The notes: generated from the letters alone by a model not told the origin. A stretch of DNA of 64,000 nucleotides from Burkholderiales bacterium (GCA_027493935.1 JAOSJV010000001.1:2565157-2629156), one strand, 5' to 3'. Counted from the stretch's first letter, positions 42,507 to 52,291 are shown. Numbers and translations are program-made.

Positions 42507-45500
42507 CGGCGCACTCGGCATCGACGAGCGGTTCGAATACCGTGCGCGCGAGCTCCGCGAAGCGCGCGCCCGGCGGGCCGGCGTCGCGAAAGGCGAGCGA
42601 GAGATAGGCATCGCCCGAGCACTCCTGCGCCCAAGCCTTGGCGGCGGCGCGCTCGGCGGCCGCCTCGCCCGCCTCGCGGCAGGTGGAAACGTAGACCAGA
42701 GCGGACGCCGGCGAGAACGGCAGCGGCTCGCAATCGCCGGTTGCATACAGCCCGGCGAGTTCCGCCAGGCGCGCGCGTGCCGACGGCGCGCGCACGAAGC
42801 TGAGCGCCGCACCGCGCGCGAGTATGCGCGTGCACGGCACCACCCTCCGGTGCGAGCGCGGCGAGCGCCAGGTGCTCGACCCAAGCGCCCAGGCGGTCGG
42901 CCGCCCGCAGCATGCCGACGCGCCAGGCAAGCCGTCCCTCGGCCATGATGCCGTCGAGCCGGACCGCGAGACGGATCGCGCCCAGGTCGAGCTCGGCCTC
43001 GATCGGCGGCGTGAAGCGCACGTGCTCGAGCGCGGCGACGATCGGCTCGATGTCCTCGAGACGGCGGGCGAGCGCGGCGTCGCCCGCCGCGCCGTCGGGC
43101 AGCAGACCGGCGCCGCGCAGAATCCGCCGCACATCGGCCGCGCCCCGCCCGGCCCGGCGCAGCTCGAATGCGCGCTGATCGACCGTCCAGCCATCGAGCT
43201 GCGCGAGCGTGAAGGGCTCCGCCGCGTCGATCGGGCCGCCGGCGGCCTCGAGCCGCAGCCCGAGCCGCTGCTCGGAAGAAGTGACGGGCCGGATTCGCGA
43301 GAAAGCGCACGAGCGAGGCAAGCGCGACGACCGGCGAGGCCGCATCGAGCGCCGGCAGCCGGCGCCCAGCGAAACGCGGCGCGGGCGTGGGCGGCGTGCG
43401 CTCGGCGTACTCCTCGGCATAGGTAAACAGCGCCGCGCCGGCGGTGCCGTAGCGCCGGCTGAACGGCTGCAGCGGGTGCTCGAGCACGATGGCACGCAGC
43501 GCGGCCTCGCGGCCCTCGGGCGCGATCGTGCGCCGCACGGCGTCGAGCAACTCGGCCACCAGCGGCGAGGGCGGCAGCGGCGCGTTGTCGCGCACGCTGC
43601 GGCCGGTGTAGCTCACGTACAGCGACTGGCGCGCGGCGAGCACCGCGTGCAGCAGCGCGTAGCGGTCCTCGTCGCGCCGCACCCGGTCGCCGGGTCGCGC
43701 AAAGCGTGCGGCGAGATCGAATCCCGGCTCCCGCTCGTTGCGCGGAAAGACACCGTCGTTCAGGCCGACGAGGCAGACGAGCTTCGCCGGAACCGGCCGG
43801 GCCGCGGCGAGCGCGGCGAACGTCACCCCGCCGGCGAGGAACGCGCTGCCAGCGAACGGCGCGGCGAGCGCGTCCTGCAGATGGGCCCGGACGACCGCGA
43901 TCGGCACCACCGCGCGGAAGTCGGCCGCAGCCGCATGCTCGGCCATGCGCTCGAGCGTCGCACGGACCGCGATCACGGCGTCCACTTCGGTCTCGTCGGG
44001 CGCGAGGAAGGTCTCGAGCACGTCGCCGAGCAGCGCGCGCCACGCGGCGATCGTGCGCGGCGCGCGCAGCGCCTCGTCGAGCGCGAACACCTCTTCGGCG
44101 AAGCGCGCGAGGCGAGCGGCGAGCGCGGCATCGCCCCCCTCCACGCCCGCTACCGGAACGATTCCGGCGAAGACCTCGCCGCCGTCGTCCGCCATGGCGT
44201 AGCCGAGGAAGAGCCGCTCGATGCCGGCGCGCCAGCTGTGCGCGCGCGCCGGGGGGCAGGCCGAGCCGCACGCGCGCGCGCTCGTCGGCCCCCAGCGGAT
44301 GCGCGCCCGGTCGACCCAGGCGCGAAGCGTCGCGAGATCGGCGGCCGCGATGCCGAAGCGGCGCGCGAGCACCGGCGCCTCGAGCAGCGCGAGCAGCGTC
44401 TCGGCCTCGAGGCGTCCTTCGTCGAGCGCGAGCAGCGCGACGAACGTACGCGCCGGCTCGCTCGCGGCGGCTTGCGCGCGATCGGCGATCGCGTACGGGA
44501 TCCGCCGCGCGCGCGGCGCGGTGCCGAACACCGCCTCGACGTAGGGCGCGTACGCAGCGACGTCGGGCAGCAGCACGAGCACGTCGGCCGGGCGCAGCGC
44601 GCGGTCGCGCTCGAAGCGGTCGAGCAGCTGATCGTGCAGCACCTCGATCTCGCGCATCGGGCTGTGGCAGACCTGCACCGCGAGCGAGCGGTCCGCGGGG
44701 TCCCATGCGACGGGCGGCGCATCGGGCGCGCCGGGCTCGCGCAGGTTCAGGACGTCCGCCTGCAGCCGCGCGAGCAGCGTAGGCGCGGCAGCGGCGGCCG
44801 GGTCGTCGAACTCGCCGGCGGCGTCCGAGAGCTCGTCCGCCAGCGCCTCGATCAGGGCACGCCCGTGACCGCCGAGAGACGCGAGAAGGCGGTTTCCGGA
44901 CTCGCGGTGCTCGGCCTCCGGCCCGGCTTCGGCGCGCGCCCGCGCCACGCGGCGCGGCGCATCGACCAACGGCCAGTACTCGCGGCACGGGTTCACGATC
45001 CACATGCGCACATCGCAGTGTTCGGCGATGGCGCGGAAGGTCGCAAGGTACGCGGGCGGAAGCGCCTCGACGGCGAACAGGTGCAACCGCTCGGGCAGCG
45101 CCGCGCGCGCCCCCGCATCGCGCGCCAGCGCGGCGACGAAAGCGCTCGCGCGGGTCCGATCGCGCCGCCTCCGGCAGTCCGTCGCGCACGGCGCGCCACA
45201 GCGCCGCCTGCCAGCGCTCGTCCGGACCGAGGCCGATCGTGCGCCCTTCGCTCCACGCCGCGATCCAGTCCGGCCGGTGCACGAGGTAGCGGTCGAGCAG
45301 CGCGGCAAGCCGCTCCGCGAGCTGGCGCGCGGCGAGCTCGTCGCCGGCGGCGAGATAGCGCTCGAGCGCGGCGTGACGCCGCTCGGCCGCGAGCGCCGGC
45401 AGCGCCGCGGCGACACGCCATACGAGGACCTCCGGCGCGAGCGGCGACTCGGCGGGCACTCCGGGCACGACCTTCGCGACGAGCTCCCAGACGTAGCGCG

Positions 45501-45693
45501 CGGGCAGCGCGAAGCGAAGCCCCGCCGCCACGCCGAGCCGATCGGCGAGCGCGAGCTTGAGCCAGCGCGCAACGCCGTCGGACTGCACGACGATCGTTTC
45601 CTGCTCGAGCGGCTGCAGCGGCGCGCCGCCGATCACACGCGCAAGCTCGGCGGCGAGGCGCTCGAGACGATTGCCCTGGAAGACGCTCAGCAT
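42499..45693 (-). CDS. recC: Exodeoxyribonuclease V subunit gamma (RecC), with several apparent frameshifts
   Basis: RecC holds the enzyme together and reads Chi sites. The start MLSVFQGNRLERLAAELARV and the segments DGVARWLKLALADRLG, VCHSPMREIEVLHDQLLDRF and LVCLVGLNDGVFPRNE are typical. Frame breaks lie near 45145-45165, as a compensating pair at 44289-44293 and 44251-44256 (five C and six G runs), and near 43275 and 42840. Corrected length is about 1065 residues, close to the family norm. All domains are present, which argues against decay, but the density of breaks is the highest in the window. Confidence 0.9.
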   Translation of the reverse strand: MLSVFQGNRLERLAAELARVIGGAPLQPLEQETIVVQSDGVARWLKLALADRLGVAAGLRFALPARYVWELVAKVVPGVPAESPLAPEVLVWRVAAALPALAAERRHAALERYLAAGDELAARQLAERLAALLDRYLVHRPDWIAAWSEGRTIGLGPDERWQAALWRAVRDGLPEAARSDPRERFRRRAGARCGGARGAARAVAPVRRRGASARVPCDLPRHRRTLRCAHVDREPVPRVLAVGRCAAPRGAGARRSRAGGRAPRVRKPPSRVSRRSRACPDRGAGGRALGRRRRVRRPGRRCRAYAARAAAGGRPEPARARRARCAARRMGPRGPLARGAGLPQPDARDRGAARSAARPLRARPRAAPGRRARAAARRRCVRALRRGGVRHRAARAADPVRDRRSRASRRERAGAYVRRAARARRRTPRGRDAARAARGAGARAPLRHRGRRSRDASRLGRPGAHPLGADERARVRLGLPPGARAQLARRHRAALPRLRHGGRRRRGLRRNRSGSGRGGGRCRARRSPRALRRRGVRARRGAARAAHDRRVARAARRRARDLPRARRDRSGRRDRGPCDARAHGRACGCGRLPRGGADRGRPGPSAGRARRAVRWQRVPRRRGDVRRARRGPAGSGEARLPRRPERRCLSAQRAGAGIRSRRTLCATRRPGAARRGPLRAAARGARRAPVAVRELHRPQRARQRAAAALAAGGRVARRRAAHDRARGPRGRAACHRARAPAAAVQPALRHRRRGAVYLCRGVRRAHAAHARAAFRWAPAAGARCGLAGRRACLARALSRESGPSLLPSSGSGCGSRPPAARSTRRSPSRSRSSMAGRSISAHSSCAGPGGARPMCGGFCAAPVCCPTARRATPRSPAVSRTSSRSSPRSSTCASRRRSRPSSTWARSVSRSGSTASWPRDGLPGASACCGRPTAWALGSSTWRSPRSHRRVVPCTRILARGAALSFVRAPSARARLAELAGLYATGDCEPLPFSPASALVYVSTCREAGEAAAERAAAKAWAQECSGDAYLSLAFRDAGPPGARFAELARTVFEPLVDAECADA

Positions 45694-47068
45694 CAGCCGC
45701 CGCCGGGCCGGTTCGCTCCTTCGGCGCCGCGGCGCGCGCGCTCGATGATCGGCGCAAGCAGATCCGGCAGCCGCGGCGGTCCGAGCTCCGCGAACGCGTA
45801 GGTGACGCGCACCACCGGCTGCGCGATCGCGATCAGCCGGCGCAGATCGACTGGGCTCGCGATCACCACGGCGTCGCACGGCGTCGCAGCGATCGTCGCC
45901 GCAAGCGCCTCGGTCTGCGCCTCACCGTAGCCCATCGCGGGCAGCACCGGCCCCAGGTGCGGGTGGGCGTCGAACACCGCCTTCAGGCTGCCCGCCGCGA
46001 AGGGCCGCGGATCGACCAGGGCCGCCGCCCCGCACCGGCGTGCGACGATCGCGCCGGCGCCCGAGCTCATGCCGCCGTGGGTGAGCGTCGGCCCGTCCTC
46101 GATCACCAGCACGCGCGCCCCCGCGATGCGCTGCGGGGCATCGGCGGTCGCCGGCATCGCCGCCTCGAGGATCACCGCGTGCGGATTCGCGCGGCGCACG
46201 CTCGCGCGCAGCCGCTCCACATCGGCCGCCGCCGCGGTGTCGAGCTTCGTGAGCACCACGGCGCCCGCGCGCAGCAGGTTCGCCTCGCCCGGATGGTAGG
46301 TGCGCTCGTGCCCGGCGCGCTGCGGGTCGGCCAGCACGATCTCCAAGTCCGGCGCGAAGAACGGCAGATCGTTGTTGCCGCCGTCCCACACGATCACGTC
46401 GGCCTCGCGCTCGGCCAGCCGCAGCACCCGGGCGTAGTCCACGCCCGCATACACGACCTGCCCGGCGGCGAGGTGCGGCTCGTACTCCTCGCGCTCCTCG
46501 ATCGTGCAGCCGGCCGCGTCGAGATCGTCCGTGCGCGCGAAGCGCTGCACAGCCTGCGCCGCGAGGTCGCCGTAGGGCATCGGATGGCGCACGACCGCGA
46601 CCCGCAGGCCCGCGCCGCGCAGGAGCGCCGCGATCGCGCGCGTGGCAGGGCTCTTGCCGCACCGGTGCGCACCGCGCACACCGACACCACCGGCACCGCG
46701 GCGCGCAGCATCGTGGCGCGTGCGCCGAGGAGCCGGAAATCGGCGCCGCAGGCGATCGCAACGGACGCCTCGTGCATGACGGTCTCGTGCGAGACGTCGC
46801 TGTAGGCGAAGACAACTTCGTCGATGCGCTCGGTCTCGAGCAGCCGGGCGAGCTCGGCCTCAGGGACGATCGGGATGCCGTCCGGATAGTGGCCGCCGGC
46901 GAGCGCCGGCGGATAGCGGCGGCCGGCGATCGACGGGATCTGCGCTGCAGTGAAGGCGACGACCTGGTACGAGGGGTCGTCGCGGAAGACGACGTTGAAG
47001 TCGTGGAAGTCGCGGCCGGCCGCGCCCATGATCACGACGCGCCGCGGATGTTCGCTCTGGGTCGGCAT
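45693..47068 (-). CDS. Cyclic 2,3-diphosphoglycerate synthetase-like P-loop protein, with apparent frameshift
   Basis: The start at 47068 (MPTQSEHPRRVVIMGAAGRD) gives a Rossmann-like first domain (DFHDFNVVFRDDPSYQVVAF). The frame breaks near 46657-46666, exactly at the expected P-loop VRTGCGKS, then continues with ATRAIAALLRGAGLRVAVVR, VIVWDGGNNDLPFF and IEDGPTLTHGGMSSGAG. The family takes its name from an archaeal enzyme that makes cyclic 2,3-DPG. Bacterial members are common but their reaction is not settled. The stop and the recC start share one base (TGATG), so it may be co-expressed with recCBD. Confidence 0.82.
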
Positions 47069-47149
47069 CGGTCGGTCCCAATCGATCGGTATCCGCGCAC
47101 GAATGCGCGCAGACGCTATTCTCGCAGGAGCCGCGGCGCGCCGCGCCCG

Positions 47150-47284
47150 CTATCGTCCGAGCACCGCCCAGACGACGAAGACGAGCATCGGGATCATCGC
47201 GCTCAGGTCGAGCAGTTCGGCAGCGGACATGTCGGCTCCGTGAAGCGGCAGGAGCGCAGGAGTCTGTGCGGGACGGTGGCTCAT
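47150..47284 (-). CDS. Possible 44-residue single-pass membrane peptide
   Basis: ATG at 47284 opens MSHRPAQTPALLPLHGADMS and ends with one hydrophobic helix, AMIPMLVFVVWAVLG, before TAG. An inner ATG (MSAAELLDLSAMIPM) would give 26 residues. It lies 17 bp after the WYL regulator and 81 bp before the CPGS-like gene on the same strand. No strong ribosome site is visible. It could be a real small protein or a chance ORF. Confidence 0.3.
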   Translation of the reverse strand: MSHRPAQTPALLPLHGADMSAAELLDLSAMIPMLVFVVWAVLGR

Positions 47285-47301
47285 GGCGCGAGCCCGGCAG
47301 C

Positions 47302-48276
47302 TCAACGCGCATAGCGCGCGAGCGCCGCCTCGAGCTGCCGCCGCACGGACTGCCGCAGCTCCGCGGGCGCGAGCACCTCGACCTCGGCGCCGTGGCGCAG
47401 GATGTCCATGGCGAGCTCGCGCGGATCGGCGTACGGCACTTCCAGGACGTAGCTGCCGTCGGGCTCGGTCCGGCCCTTCTGATCCGGGTGCCATTGCTCG
47501 GCGCCAACCCACCGCGCGCGCTCAGCCGTGAAGCGCAGCTTCGCCCACGCCGTCGGCCGGCCGGAGAAGATGCCGTAGCCGCCGGCGAGCACCTCGTCGA
47601 GCTCGGCATCGGCGACCGTCCGCGCGCGCTTCTCGAGCGTCGTCGCGCGCTCGATCGCGTCGACCGCGAAGCTGCGCAGGCCCTCGCGCAGGTGGCACCA
47701 CGCATCGAGGTACCAGTTCTCGCGGTAGTGCACGAGGCGCTGCGGCGAGACCTCGCGCTCGGTCAGCTCGCCGCGGCCGCGGCCGCGGTAGACGAGGTGC
47801 AGACGCTGGCGCTTCAGCACCGCGCTTGCCACCTCCTCGAAGTGCGGCAGCCGCACCGCGCGGGCGCCGAGATGGATGATGCGGATGCGCCGCTCGATCT
47901 CGTCGGCCGAATGCTCGGCTGTGCCGAGCAGCCCGCGCAACCGGGCGAGCAGCGGCTTCACGTGCGGCTCCAGGAGCCCCGGCTGGAGATTCACCAGCAG
48001 ATGCTGCATCGTGAGGAGCGCCAGGATCTCAGAGGCGTTGAGCCACATGCCCGGCAGCTCGTAGCGCGGCGCGTCTGGGCTGGGCGACACGTAGCGGTAG
48101 CCGTGCCGCTCGCGGTCCCACTCGATCGGCGCATTCAGCCGGTCGCGCAGATACTCCAGGTCGCGCTTGAAGGTCGCGCGCGAGACGCCGAGCGCCTCGC
48201 GGATCTCGTCGCCCCGCACCACGCCCTTACGCGTGAGCAGCTGGTGGATCTTGTAGAAGCGTTCGGTGCGGTCCAT
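47302..48276 (-). CDS. WYL-domain transcriptional regulator
   Basis: The 324-residue protein has an N-terminal winged helix (MDRTERFYKIHQLLTRKGVV, with EIREALGVSRATFKRDLEYL as recognition region). The WYL domain (about 140-225) contains the name-giving tripeptide in RENWYLDAWCHLRE, and a WCX-like C-terminal domain follows. WYL regulators often sense nucleic acid or nucleotides and control DNA-damage or phage-defence genes. It is the first gene of the co-directional run that ends in recD and the MazG-like gene. Confidence 0.9.
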   Translation of the reverse strand: MDRTERFYKIHQLLTRKGVVRGDEIREALGVSRATFKRDLEYLRDRLNAPIEWDRERHGYRYVSPSPDAPRYELPGMWLNASEILALLTMQHLLVNLQPGLLEPHVKPLLARLRGLLGTAEHSADEIERRIRIIHLGARAVRLPHFEEVASAVLKRQRLHLVYRGRGRGELTEREVSPQRLVHYRENWYLDAWCHLREGLRSFAVDAIERATTLEKRARTVADAELDEVLAGGYGIFSGRPTAWAKLRFTAERARWVGAEQWHPDQKGRTEPDGSYVLEVPYADPRELAMDILRHGAEVEVLAPAELRQSVRRQLEAALARYAR

Positions 48277-48620
48277 GGGTCAAGCGGGCGCCCCGCCTCG
48301 GCGCGCGCCCTTCCAATCGTACAGGAGAGCGTCTGCCGAGAGCGAAGGCGGCTTGGGCACTGGATCGGCGGGCGGGAATCTCGCCTCGTCTGCTGACGGC
48401 CGGCTGCAACGGCCGTTCCGGCGTTGCGAAGCGAGCCGCGGCGTTCGCGCGCCGGCGCCAAGCGAGCGACGCCGTTCCGACACTGTTGACCATTTTTTCA
48501 CGACGCGCCGCAAGAATCGGCCGTAGCGCCGGGGGCGCGGTTGCGCCGACCCCGCCGCGATGCTACCGTCATAGCGAATAGAAATCCTTACTGCACGCGG
48601 CCTGCGCTCCACGGAGGCAG
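48277..48620. other. Intergenic region between the WYL regulator and the riboswitch
   Basis: These 344 bases separate two divergent transcripts. No ORF here is convincing. The plus strand has TTGACC (48486-48491) followed by a T-run, but no convincing -10 at the right distance. The WYL side has a weak TACGAT. Promoters for both directions must lie here, but I cannot place them firmly. Confidence 0.5.
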
Positions 48621-48718
48621 GCGGGTCTGTAAAGGGCAAACCCACCGAAAGGTGGGGACGCAAAATCACCGGTCTACCGGACCTGGAAGGTCCTACGACA
48701 GCGGGATTGCCAGACCGA
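48621..48718 (+). ncRNA. Cyclic-di-GMP-I (GEMM-I) riboswitch
   Basis: The conserved core is plain: AAGGGCAAACC (48632-48642), a CCCACC/GGTGGG stem capped by a GAAA tetraloop (48641-48656), GGGGACGCAAA (48654-48664), a second stem GGACC/GGTCC (48679-48693) and AGCGGG (48700-48705). The closing P1 stem pairs GGTCTG (48624-48629) with CAGACC (48711-48716). GEMM-I RNAs bind c-di-GMP and control motility, surface and signalling genes. The controlled gene is the DUF1631 gene, whose ATG is 170 nt downstream. No U-run terminator follows, so control may be on translation. Confidence 0.93.
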
Positions 48719-48887
48719 CGCGAGTCAGGTGCCCGAGCACCGCTCCGTCAGCCCCAATCCCGCATCAGGATCCCTTCGGTCTGCCGCCGGTGGCGGCGCG
48801 TCGGCGCCGGTGCATCGAGCACGCGCCGGACCGGGTTGCGAGGCGGCCGCAGGCGACGGCGGGCACGTCCCGCCAGGAGGAAGGAAG

Positions 48888-51239
48888 ATGGCCGCTACAT
48901 TGCCGTCCAACGTGGTCGCGCTGGGCAGCCACGACAAGTCCGCCCGTCCCGCAGGGGCCGGCGATCCGTTCGCCGTCGCGCGCGAGTGCCGCGAGCTCGC
49001 CGTCAGCCGGCTCGCAGCCGCGATGCGCGCGACCGTCGGCAAGGTCGAACAGGATCTTTTCGAGCTCGCGTACAACTCCACCGACCGCGAAACCCGCAAC
49101 CAGTACTTCGAAGCGCGCGACGACTGCCGCGTCAAGCTGCCGGCGTTCTGTTCGAAGCTCGAGGGCGAGTTCGTCAACCAGTTCAACGCGAAGGCGCGCC
49201 GCGACGGTGCCCGGCGGCCGCCCGCTCCCGGCGCGCCCGCCGACGCGATGGAGCTCTCGCTCGTCGAGGACGGCGTGCTCGAGGACAACATCGCGCTCGG
49301 CAACCTGGTGGCCAAGCTGCGCGACGTCAACAAGGACGCCCTCTACGCGCTCACGCGGCGCATGGCGGTGGTGCTACAGAACCCGCAGCTCGAGGACATC
49401 GACAATCCGCTCGGCCCGGAGACCATCGGGGCGGCGATCAAGGCCGCGCTGGGCGAGTTCAAGCTCGGACGCAAGTCCAAACCGACCGTCGTCAAGCTGA
49501 TCGAGCAGTACCTGATCGACGAAGTGGAGACAATCTACGCGGACCTGAACGATCTTCTGATCCAGCGCAACGTTCTGCCGCAGATCCGGCTCGGCGCGCG
49601 GCGTACGCAGTCCGCGCCGAACGCGGCGCGCACTGCGACGTCCGACGGCAGGGCGCCCGACCTCCTCACCGGGGACGCGAAGGACTGGTTCGCGTTGCTG
49701 CAGCAGCTGGTCAGCGGCGGCGCCGTCGGCGCGCCGGCAGCCGGCGGCCCGCTGGCGGCCGCCGGCGCGCCGGCGCCGGGCGCGCAGTGGCCGGTGGCCG
49801 CGCCGCAGATCAGCGCCGCCGCGCTACAGGGGCTTACGCAGCTCCAGCGCGGAAGCGTCGAGGCGCTCGGCGTCGCGGCGCGGGCGTTCGACCCCGCGAT
49901 GCTGCTCTCGGGCAAGGCCAACGTCCTGCGCGACATCAAGGGCACCAACGTGACCGAGGGCTTCGCCCAGGTCGACGCGATGACGATCGACATCGTCGCG
50001 ATGCTCTTCGACTACGTCTTCGACGACAAGCGCATCCCCGACGCGATCAAGGCGCTGATCGGGCGGTTGCAGATTCCGATCCTGAAGGTCGCGATCCTCG
50101 ACAAGAGGTTCTTTTCGGCGAAGAGCCACCCCGCCCGGAAGCTGCTCGACGCGCTGGCCGCATCGGCAGTGGGCTGGACCGGTGCAGCCGACGCGACCGA
50201 TCCGCTGTACGGAAAGATCGATAGCATCGTCCAGCGCGTCATCGCCGGGTTCGACAGCGATGTCGCCGTTTTCGAGGACATGGTCGCCGAGCTGGAGTCG
50301 TTCCTCGATGACGAGGAGCAACGGCTGGCCTCCTTCTCGGAGCAGTCGGCCAAGGTCGTGCACGAGCGCGAACGCCTGGAGATCGCGCGGGTGATCGCAC
50401 ACGACGAGGTACAGCGGCGGCTCGAGACGCGCGAGATGCCCGAGGCGGTGAGCGTGTTCCTGCAGCAGAGCTGGGAGAAGGCGCTCATCGTGAGCTACGC
50501 CGCGCACGGCGAGGGCAGCGAGCACTGGGCGCTCACGCTCGCCACGATGGACGACCTCCTGTGGAGCGTCACGCCGAAGGAGAACGCAGAGGAGCGCAAG
50601 AAGCTGGTGGGTCTACTGCCGACGTTGCTGAAGCGCCTGCATGCCGGCATGGATCTGATCGCGCTCGCGCCCGAGTCGCGCAACCGATTCTTCGCCGAAC
50701 TGGTGCGCTGCCATGCGCAGGCGGTGAAGTCCGGACTCGGCGCGCACATGCCGCCACCGCCGCCGCGGCTCGAGGTCGTCGTCCCGGCGGCGGCGGCGCC
50801 GGAGGAGCCGGCCGAACCCCAGGATGTGTGGGACGGGGACGCGGCCAACGCCGACGCTCCGAAGCTCGTCGCCACGCGTGTCAACCAGGGCGACGTCCTG
50901 ATCGAGGAGATCAAGATCCAGGGACCGGGCCGGCTCGAGGACGAGGACCCGCGGCGCAAGTGGGACAACTACGTCTCGAGCCTGGTGCGCGGGATGTGGG
51001 TCCAGTTTCTGCAGCAGGACGGAGCGACCATCCGCGCCAAGCTGACCTGGATCAGCCCGCTCAAGGGCATCTATCTCTTCAGCAACCCGAGCGGCGCGCG
51101 TGCGCTCGCCTTCGAACCCAAGGCGCTCGCCGAGGCGTTCCGCCGTGGCCGTGCCGAGGTCATCTCCGACAGCCCGCTGGTCGAGAGCGCCATGAACAGC
51201 ATGGTGAGCTCGCTCGAGCAGCGCCCGCTGACCGTGTGA
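48888..51239 (+). CDS. DUF1631 family protein under c-di-GMP riboswitch control
   Basis: From the ATG at 48888, with a strong AGGAGG site at 48875-48880, the product is 783 residues. It has no signal or membrane segment. The N-terminal two-thirds is helical (VEQDLFELAYNSTDRETRNQYF; a later FYxxLP-like region is missing). A low-complexity Gly/Ala/Pro insert lies around residues 270-300. The C-terminal beta-rich part (SLVRGMWVQFLQQDGATIRAK, WISPLKGIYLFSNPSG) is the typical DUF1631 end. The family's function is unknown. The riboswitch ties it to c-di-GMP physiology. Confidence 0.88.
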   Translation: MAATLPSNVVALGSHDKSARPAGAGDPFAVARECRELAVSRLAAAMRATVGKVEQDLFELAYNSTDRETRNQYFEARDDCRVKLPAFCSKLEGEFVNQFNAKARRDGARRPPAPGAPADAMELSLVEDGVLEDNIALGNLVAKLRDVNKDALYALTRRMAVVLQNPQLEDIDNPLGPETIGAAIKAALGEFKLGRKSKPTVVKLIEQYLIDEVETIYADLNDLLIQRNVLPQIRLGARRTQSAPNAARTATSDGRAPDLLTGDAKDWFALLQQLVSGGAVGAPAAGGPLAAAGAPAPGAQWPVAAPQISAAALQGLTQLQRGSVEALGVAARAFDPAMLLSGKANVLRDIKGTNVTEGFAQVDAMTIDIVAMLFDYVFDDKRIPDAIKALIGRLQIPILKVAILDKRFFSAKSHPARKLLDALAASAVGWTGAADATDPLYGKIDSIVQRVIAGFDSDVAVFEDMVAELESFLDDEEQRLASFSEQSAKVVHERERLEIARVIAHDEVQRRLETREMPEAVSVFLQQSWEKALIVSYAAHGEGSEHWALTLATMDDLLWSVTPKENAEERKKLVGLLPTLLKRLHAGMDLIALAPESRNRFFAELVRCHAQAVKSGLGAHMPPPPPRLEVVVPAAAAPEEPAEPQDVWDGDAANADAPKLVATRVNQGDVLIEEIKIQGPGRLEDEDPRRKWDNYVSSLVRGMWVQFLQQDGATIRAKLTWISPLKGIYLFSNPSGARALAFEPKALAEAFRRGRAEVISDSPLVESAMNSMVSSLEQRPLTV

Positions 51240-51447
51240 AGAACCGTCTCTCCGCGTGGGGCCGTGGCGGCAGCTTGCGCCCGGCCCTTCTTTTCTTCCT
51301 TGCGCCGGACCGCCGCGGCACAGTCGCAAAGCGCCGCGGCGCGCGCGGCGGCGGCGTGAAAGACGCCCGCCGCGCGGCAGTCGCCGGCGAACCGGCTGGC
51401 ATGCCGATTGCTGCTCTATAGGGCGTAAACTGCCAAGGAGGATTGCC

Positions 51448-51651
51448 ATGCTGACCCTGATGAAGGACGAAGCCGTCAACCTGGCCGAGAAGACCGGCTG
51501 GACCTTCGATTTCGCGGCTGGGTTCCTCGCGGGCGAGAGCGCACAGGCCCGTCGGCGCGTTCCCGCGCCGGAGCTGCTCGGCGGGACCGACGACTACGCG
51601 CTCGGCGTGCAGATCGGCTTCCACTACGGCGAAGCCTACCTCGCCTGGTAG
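51448..51651 (+). CDS. Small protein of unknown function (67 residues)
   Basis: An AAGGAGGA site lies at ideal distance from the ATG at 51448. The soluble 67-residue product starts MLTLMKDEAVNLAEKTGWTF. It has two Gly/aromatic blocks, FDFAAGFLAGESAQARRR and DYALGVQIGFHYGEAYLAW, which look like a repeated helix-turn pattern. I do not recognise a family. It lies 208 bp after DUF1631 on the same strand, in a gap with no terminator, so co-transcription is possible. Confidence 0.6.
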   Translation: MLTLMKDEAVNLAEKTGWTFDFAAGFLAGESAQARRRVPAPELLGGTDDYALGVQIGFHYGEAYLAW

Positions 51652-51815
51652 GCGCTGAATCCCCGACGGGTGTTGCACGAGCGACACCCGCGGGCGGACC
51701 GGCGAACCGCCGCGCCGGTCGCCGCCCCGCCGGCGGTCTGCCCGAGCGCAGCATCCCCTTCTGCGCGTTGCATTAGACTTGCTCCGTTCCGGGCTCTCGC
51801 ACGGGGAGCGTGCGC

Positions 51816-52288
<473 letters not shown>

Positions 52289-52291
52289 GGA

